Shown here piece after piece: positions 59,531 through 64,000 of a stretch of DNA of 64,000 nucleotides. The notes below the pieces were generated by a model. The model did not search any database and was not told the DNA's origin. It saw only the letters and a program-made list of their open reading frames with translations. Each line of letters starts with the position of its first letter. Position 1 is the stretch's first letter. Source of the DNA: a bacterium (GTDB lineage: Bacteria; Electryoneota; RPQS01); assembly GCA_023382385.1 (NCBI GenBank), contig JAHDVH010000002.1, forward strand, positions 386,219 to 450,218, in the 5' to 3' direction. The position numbers and the translations under genes were made by a program.

Positions 59531-61569
59531 GAGCGGCGCGCAAGTTCGAGTTTCAAAAGTGGGTCCCGGTTTCCGGGTTCAAACGCCAAAATGGTCAACA
59601 ATTCCCGAGTCGCTTCGCACCACAGATAGTGATGTGCGTCAGCCTCAGTCTTCAGTTTGGAACCGCCGCCGCCGGAGATGATGTAATGAACTCCGCCGTA
59701 TTCGGCATGCAGCAGCGAATGAATGTGACCGGAAAACACGGCCGTCACGCGATGCACCGCGAACAGTTCCATCAGCCGTTCCGCATGCGGCCGCCACTCC
59801 ATACCGTAGTATTGGTCACCGCGCGGGTCGAGCACCGGTTTGTGGCAGAACACAAGCGTGTGTGCTGCGGAAGAGGGCTGTGCGAAAGTCTTTTCAATCC
59901 ATGTCCACTGCTCGTCGGCCAGACTTCCCCACGCGTTGTTGAGGAGAATCAGTCGCACAGGGCCGAGCGTCACGTCGGCGTGGTCTGCCCCGAACAGCGC
60001 GTGAAAGAACTGCGGCTGCACAACACCGCGTTCAACGATGTCGTGATTGCCCGGCGTCGCCAGCAGCGGAAACTTCGCCCGTCTGAGCAGCACACGCAGA
60101 CGGCGAAAGGCAAGATGCGTCGCGCGTGCGGCCAAGTCGCCCGTTGACACGACGGCATCTGGATTTCGTTGGTTAATCTCTTCAACGATGGTGCGAAACG
60201 CGTAATAGCCGCTCTCGCGTGAAGAGAACGGAAACTCCGAACCGGCCACGTCCCCGAAAATCGCCAGACGCAGCGCATCGGTGTTCGCCGGCGTCACATC
60301 CACGGCTTCAGCTTCCCACTCTCTGCCTTGCGCCTTATCAAATCTGCGAAAGCGCGCGGAGTCAAAGCGGAACTTTTCTCCCGCCTGACGCAATCGCTGC
60401 GGAATGCGCCGGCCGTACAGTCTGCGGATGACCGCTTGGAAGAGGCCTGCAGTGACGGCAATCCAAACTGCAAGATCGAATTCCTTTGGCAGGTCGTCGA
60501 ACGACTCGACATTTGCGTAGCGCCACCAGAGCGCGGCGATGATCCACGCCGCAACTACGCTGACACCGAAGAGCACCCGCCGGGCGTCGCGCACGATAGA
60601 TACCACGAGCAACACCGCGGCAATCATCGCAAGCAAAGCGTGATTGCGCAACAGAATCAGCTCAGGCCATCTGACGATGCGGGCGTAGAGCAGCACCAGC
60701 AGTCCCGCCGCAGTAAAGAGCGCAATCCAGCGCAACGCCTTCAACTTGTTTTCGGAGTGCGCCTCGAACCAGCGCGCGACCAACGCCGTGACACACAGCA
60801 CACAGAGCGGCGCGGCGGCTCCCAGTATCACGGGCCACGTGCTGTTAAGCAGGAGTGTAAGTGCGAACAGCAGCGCGACGGCGAACAGCACGAAACGCGG
60901 CCAGCGTTCCTCCGTCAATCGTTTTGGCCAGAGCAATAAGAGCAGCAGCCACGGCAGCCACGGCAATGGAAGCAACAGCGTCTCTAAGGTCGACGTTGCA
61001 ATTTTCGGCAGCGACCCTGCAAACTCCGGCAGCGGCAGAATGCCCGCACTCTTGAATATGAGTCCGCCGGCGGGCAGCAGCAGCGCAGCGAACAGCGCGA
61101 TGACGGGAGCTTTCGCGCGCTCAAAAAGTATTATCAACGTAACGAGCGGCAGCAGCGCGGGCGGCCAAGCGCCGAATACGGCAAGCGATATTCCGCCAAG
61201 TGCGGAGATGAAGAACAGATGCTCGCGATAGCTTTCGAACGTGGCCCGCGCGGAAAACCACAGCGCAGCCGCGGTGACGAACATCAGACAAGTGGATGTG
61301 AGCAGCGGAGGTTCGCTAAGCACGATGGCCGCCGGAGTGAAGCTCGCGAAGATGGCCGCCGCGTAAACTCCCTTGCCTTTGCCAAGCAGACGTTCCGCCG
61401 CGTCATACGTCATGCCTGCCGCAAGAATGGCAAAGATGCCGCCCGCGAGGATGACGGGTGCGTCATACATGCCCGACTTCGCGGTCACCAGCAGAAACGG
61501 CGTCCAACCACAGCAGAGCAGCACTGCAAACAGCAGCGAACCGAGCACCTGTTCACGCTCCGCTTTCAT
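59527..61569 (-). CDS. Polytopic membrane protein fused to calcineurin-like phosphoesterase
   Basis: A 680-residue fusion. Residues about 1-390 carry 10 to 12 hydrophobic helices in a pattern like GT39 or other multispan lipid-linked glycosyltransferases. The C-terminal domain (about 435-660) is a metallophosphoesterase: FGDVAG (near 440), STGDLAAR, PGNHDIV (near 508), VFCHKP and FSGHIHSLLHA (near 616). The usual first D-x-H motif appears as D-V-A, so metal binding may be altered. It overlaps both flanking genes by 4 bases. Role in envelope lipid or glycan processing is inferred from context. Confidence 0.72.
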   Translation of the reverse strand: MKAEREQVLGSLLFAVLLCCGWTPFLLVTAKSGMYDAPVILAGGIFAILAAGMTYDAAERLLGKGKGVYAAAIFASFTPAAIVLSEPPLLTSTCLMFVTAAALWFSARATFESYREHLFFISALGGISLAVFGAWPPALLPLVTLIILFERAKAPVIALFAALLLPAGGLIFKSAGILPLPEFAGSLPKIATSTLETLLLPLPWLPWLLLLLLWPKRLTEERWPRFVLFAVALLFALTLLLNSTWPVILGAAAPLCVLCVTALVARWFEAHSENKLKALRWIALFTAAGLLVLLYARIVRWPELILLRNHALLAMIAAVLLVVSIVRDARRVLFGVSVVAAWIIAALWWRYANVESFDDLPKEFDLAVWIAVTAGLFQAVIRRLYGRRIPQRLRQAGEKFRFDSARFRRFDKAQGREWEAEAVDVTPANTDALRLAIFGDVAGSEFPFSSRESGYYAFRTIVEEINQRNPDAVVSTGDLAARATHLAFRRLRVLLRRAKFPLLATPGNHDIVERGVVQPQFFHALFGADHADVTLGPVRLILLNNAWGSLADEQWTWIEKTFAQPSSAAHTLVFCHKPVLDPRGDQYYGMEWRPHAERLMELFAVHRVTAVFSGHIHSLLHAEYGGVHYIISGGGGSKLKTEADAHHYLWCEATRELLTILAFEPGNRDPLLKLELARRS

Positions 61570-62645
61570 GCGCGTCGGGCAACCTCAGTTAAGACCTGTT
61601 CATATTGCAACATCGACGTTGCAAATCCAAACTCCGACAGCGCGCGACGCTTGTATGAATCGCGCTTTGCACGCAATTCGTCCGGATGTGCCGTCAGGTG
61701 TTTCAGTTTTTCAATGAACAGCTTGTCGTTTCCGCGCGGGACCAAACTATCGGACAACTCTCCATCCAGCAAACTCCGCATCGCTCCCACCTCAAAACCC
61801 AGCACGGGAACTCCTGCCGCCATTGCTTCCAGCACCGCGTTCGGCGTGCCTTCTTCATCAGACGTCAACAGAAACAAGTCGGCGTCTCCAACCAGTGCGG
61901 CGAATTCCGGACTGAATCCCATGAAGCGAACACATTCGTGCAGACCTTGCTCCCGTGCCTGCTGTGTCAGTTCATTTTCGAGCGGACCTTTACCGAATAT
62001 CGCCAGCGTCACCTTGCGCATCTCCTTCAGTTCACGGACAAACGTCAGAAGCTTGTCGAAACGCTTCTGCGATTCGAGCCGTCCCGCCGCGACAAGCAGC
62101 AGCTCATCGTGAGCAAGATTCAATCTCCGTCGCAGTTCTCCCGCGTGCTGTTCCGTTTCGGTAACGCCGTTGGGAATCACGCTGACACCGCGTGGCGAGA
62201 TTCCCAACTCGGCGTAGTGAGTGCGAATACTCTCAGCATTGACAATGACGTGCCGCACAATACGTTCGGCCAGAAACCGGTGATGCCGCTTGTGCGACCA
62301 CACGGTGAAGCCGTGCCGCGCAACGACAGGAACACTCAGGAGTGCTCCGGCGAGTCCGAACTGCCAGCTCTCTTTATTAAAGTTGGTCAACACAATATCA
62401 GGACGCGCACGCCGCAGCACGCCGACGGCATGCGCGAGGGCGAACGGATCGAAGTCGCCGCCGAACGTGCAGCTTTCACAGTGCACGCCGCGCTCCGTCG
62501 CACGCAGGAGTAACTTGGAGTGCGGCCGGCAAATCAGCGTGACGTCGTGTCCGCGTGCAGCGAACCACAGCGAGCCTTCCACAAACCACTTTTCGCCGCC
62601 CCCCCACAACTCCGGCGCGGCGGAATTGACCAACAGGAGATTCAC
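61566..62645 (-). CDS. GT4-family glycosyltransferase
   Basis: A 359-residue GT-B glycosyltransferase. N-terminal acceptor part LLVNSAAPELWGGGEKWFVEG, then VAAGRLESQKRFDKLLTFV and DADLFLLTSDEEGTPNAVLEAMAAGVPVL, the nucleotide-sugar E-x7-E region. It likely elongates the LPS core or a similar surface glycan. It overlaps the MsbA-like gene and the phosphoesterase fusion by 4 bases each. Confidence 0.9.
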   Translation of the reverse strand: MNLLLVNSAAPELWGGGEKWFVEGSLWFAARGHDVTLICRPHSKLLLRATERGVHCESCTFGGDFDPFALAHAVGVLRRARPDIVLTNFNKESWQFGLAGALLSVPVVARHGFTVWSHKRHHRFLAERIVRHVIVNAESIRTHYAELGISPRGVSVIPNGVTETEQHAGELRRRLNLAHDELLLVAAGRLESQKRFDKLLTFVRELKEMRKVTLAIFGKGPLENELTQQAREQGLHECVRFMGFSPEFAALVGDADLFLLTSDEEGTPNAVLEAMAAGVPVLGFEVGAMRSLLDGELSDSLVPRGNDKLFIEKLKHLTAHPDELRAKRDSYKRRALSEFGFATSMLQYEQVLTEVARRA

Positions 62646-64000
62646 TCGCCGCTGCTTTCGCGTTCGTAGAGTTGCGTGAGCGTGCGATAGAGGTCGCTGG
62701 TCGCAAGCAGGGCGTCGTGTTTACCTTCAGCCTCAATCCGGCCTTCGTCGAGCACAATCACGCGGTCGGCGAAGCGAATCGAACTCAGGCGGTGCGCGAT
62801 GATGATGACGGTGCGTGCCTGGAACAGCTCTTCGAGCGCTTGCTGAATCAGTCGTTCGGATTCATTGTCGAGCGCGGAGGTGGCTTCGTCGAAAATCAAC
62901 AGCGGCGCGTCCTTCAGCAAGGCGCGGGCAATCGCGATGCGTTGTTTTTGTCCGCCGGAGAGTTGCGCTCCGCGTTCGCCGACGATGGTGTTGAGTCCCT
63001 GCGGCAGACGGTTGACAAATTCCGTGCATTGCGCGCGGCGCATAACCTCCTGCAGCCGTGCGTCCGGCACATCGTTCATTCCGTAGGTCAGATTGTAGCG
63101 CACGCTCTCATTGAAGAGAAAGACATCCTGACTGACGAGACTGATGTTGCGGCGCAGCGTGGACAGTGAGGCGTTCTGAATATCCTGACCGTCCCAAAGC
63201 ACGCGGCCGCGTTCGGGCGAGTAAAAGCGCGGCAGCAGATTGGCCATCGTGGTTTTGCCGCTGCCGGACCTGCCGACCAGCGCGATGCGTTCACCGCGGC
63301 GAATGTCCAGATGGACGTCGTGCAGCACCCAGCGTTCGGAAGTCGGATAGCGGAACCAAACATGGTCGAACGTCACGCCGCGCGACAAGCCGTCAATCTG
63401 CAGACCGCTCGTAACATCGCGTTCAATCGGTTCGGCGAGCAGCTTCTCGATTCGCGCGCCGGCTGCGGAACCGATTTGCAGATAGTTGTGCAGGCCGCCG
63501 ACCGCACGGGCCGGAGCGAGCATGGAGAACAGCACGACGATAAAGCGGATAAAATCTTCCGCGTCGAGCAGCGAACCGGAGAGCACCTGTTGTCCGCCAA
63601 GCAGAAGCACGGAAGCCAGAATAATGACGCCGATTGTTTCGGAAAGCGGTGACGCCAGCCGTTCGAGCCGCGCCAGCCTAAGAGAATTTTTGAAGAGCCG
63701 GAACGAGCGCGCTTCGAAGCGTTCCGTCTCGTGCGGTTCGGTGACCGATGACTTGATCAGCCGCGAGCCGCTGATGGTTTCCTGCAACGCGGCGGTGATT
63801 TCGGCCAAGCCTTCCTGAATGCGTCCCGACTTGCGTTTGAGACTTCCGCCGGTTTTGCGGTAAAGCACGCCGAACACGGGCACGATGACCAGCGCGGCGA
63901 GCGTCAACTGCCACGAAATACTGAACAACAGAATCAGCAGCGTGACGACGGTAATCGGGTCGCGCACGGCCTGTGTGAACACTCTTTGAAACGTCACCGA
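62642..64000 (-). CDS. MsbA-like ABC transporter, 5' end beyond the window
   Basis: At least 452 C-terminal residues of a half-size ABC exporter. Remaining transmembrane helices precede a nucleotide-binding domain with Walker A GRSGSGKTT, signature LSGGQKQR, Walker B LLIFDEATSALD and H-loop IIIAHRLSS. Full proteins are about 580-600 residues, so roughly 140 N-terminal residues, including the first helices, lie to the right of the window. MsbA flips lipid A-core across the inner membrane; the neighbouring core glycosyltransferases support that role. Confidence 0.9.
   Translation of the reverse strand, partial: SVTFQRVFTQAVRDPITVVTLLILLFSISWQLTLAALVIVPVFGVLYRKTGGSLKRKSGRIQEGLAEITAALQETISGSRLIKSSVTEPHETERFEARSFRLFKNSLRLARLERLASPLSETIGVIILASVLLLGGQQVLSGSLLDAEDFIRFIVVLFSMLAPARAVGGLHNYLQIGSAAGARIEKLLAEPIERDVTSGLQIDGLSRGVTFDHVWFRYPTSERWVLHDVHLDIRRGERIALVGRSGSGKTTMANLLPRFYSPERGRVLWDGQDIQNASLSTLRRNISLVSQDVFLFNESVRYNLTYGMNDVPDARLQEVMRRAQCTEFVNRLPQGLNTIVGERGAQLSGGQKQRIAIARALLKDAPLLIFDEATSALDNESERLIQQALEELFQARTVIIIAHRLSSIRFADRVIVLDEGRIEAEGKHDALLATSDLYRTLTQLYERESSGE

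Noticed and set aside
1-64000. CRISPR arrays, insertion sequences and prophage genes
   Set aside because: No regularly spaced repeats, transposase or phage structural genes were seen on either strand.

Overview
The window looks like chromosome from an uncultivated Gram-negative bacterium of the FCB group (the Bacteroidota, Ignavibacteria, Calditrichota, Zixibacteria and Electryonea side of the tree). This is an inference. It rests on four type IX secretion C-terminal sorting domains (Y/F-PNPFN signatures near 14.9, 34.2, 36.6 and 42.3 kb), PDGxI-type dockerin-like repeats, right-handed beta-helix and FG-GAP surface proteins, a DUF5683 protein, and LPS core genes (hldD, heptosyltransferase, MsbA-type flippase). 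No rRNA or phylogenetic marker fixes the lineage. Base composition is about 55-60% GC, with AT-richer islands at the two restriction-modification systems and around 34-38.5 kb. Promoters of the form TTGACA-N17-TATAxT recur.

Layout. 0-2.5 kb: lipocalin and POT peptide transporter. 3.0-4.4 kb: a lone PcfJ-like gene. 4.7-7.9 kb: a minus-strand series with an HxlR regulator, a LolA-like protein, tRNA-Ser(CGA), a DinB-fold protein, a DUF1801-AlkD fusion and tRNA-Ser(GGA). A cupin gene diverges from the regulator and has a palindrome inside its promoter. 8.6-12.1 kb: tRNA-Arg(ACG), tadA, an alpha/alpha-toroid protein and tyrS; the tRNA is the known substrate of TadA. 12.5-16.4 kb: a GT39-like/TPR membrane protein and an FG-GAP secreted protein. 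16.7-26 kb: a nine-gene operon starting with etfB and carrying carbonic anhydrase, a beta-helix protein, a SpoIIE phosphatase, GDP-mannose dehydratase, etfA, a DUF5683 protein, a glycosyltransferase and a methyltransferase. 26-33.9 kb: CPBP protease, molbindin, TsaC-type enzyme, a BcnI/MvaI-like R-M system, an M23 peptidase, AbrB and FmdB proteins, and HU-YceI-CutA genes.

33.9-38.6 kb: two tandem, similarly built cassettes (small secreted protein followed by a beta-helix T9SS protein). The first has a run of 12 G inside its promoter spacer and an in-frame TGA just after its signal peptide. 38.7-42 kb: FKBP isomerase, a GH13-type enzyme and HldD. 42-49.8 kb: a four-gene surface operon with an outer-membrane protein, an Ig-like lipoprotein, a cohesin-like lipoprotein and a 1603-residue T9SS protein with dockerin-like and cohesin-like modules. 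50-51.9 kb: a DpnII-like GATC R-M pair whose predicted promoter has GATC in the -35, the -10 and near the start point. 52.2-57.4 kb: C11 and M28 peptidases, a PD40 propeller and a membrane protein. 57.4-64 kb: a hypothetical gene with an S4 protein, then an LPS-type operon (GT9, membrane-phosphoesterase fusion, GT4, MsbA-like) that runs off the right edge.

The strongest leads are the homopolymer promoter with the TGA-interrupted cassette, the GATC-bearing promoter of the GATC methylase, the cohesin/dockerin surface operon, and the tRNA-Arg(ACG)-tadA linkage.
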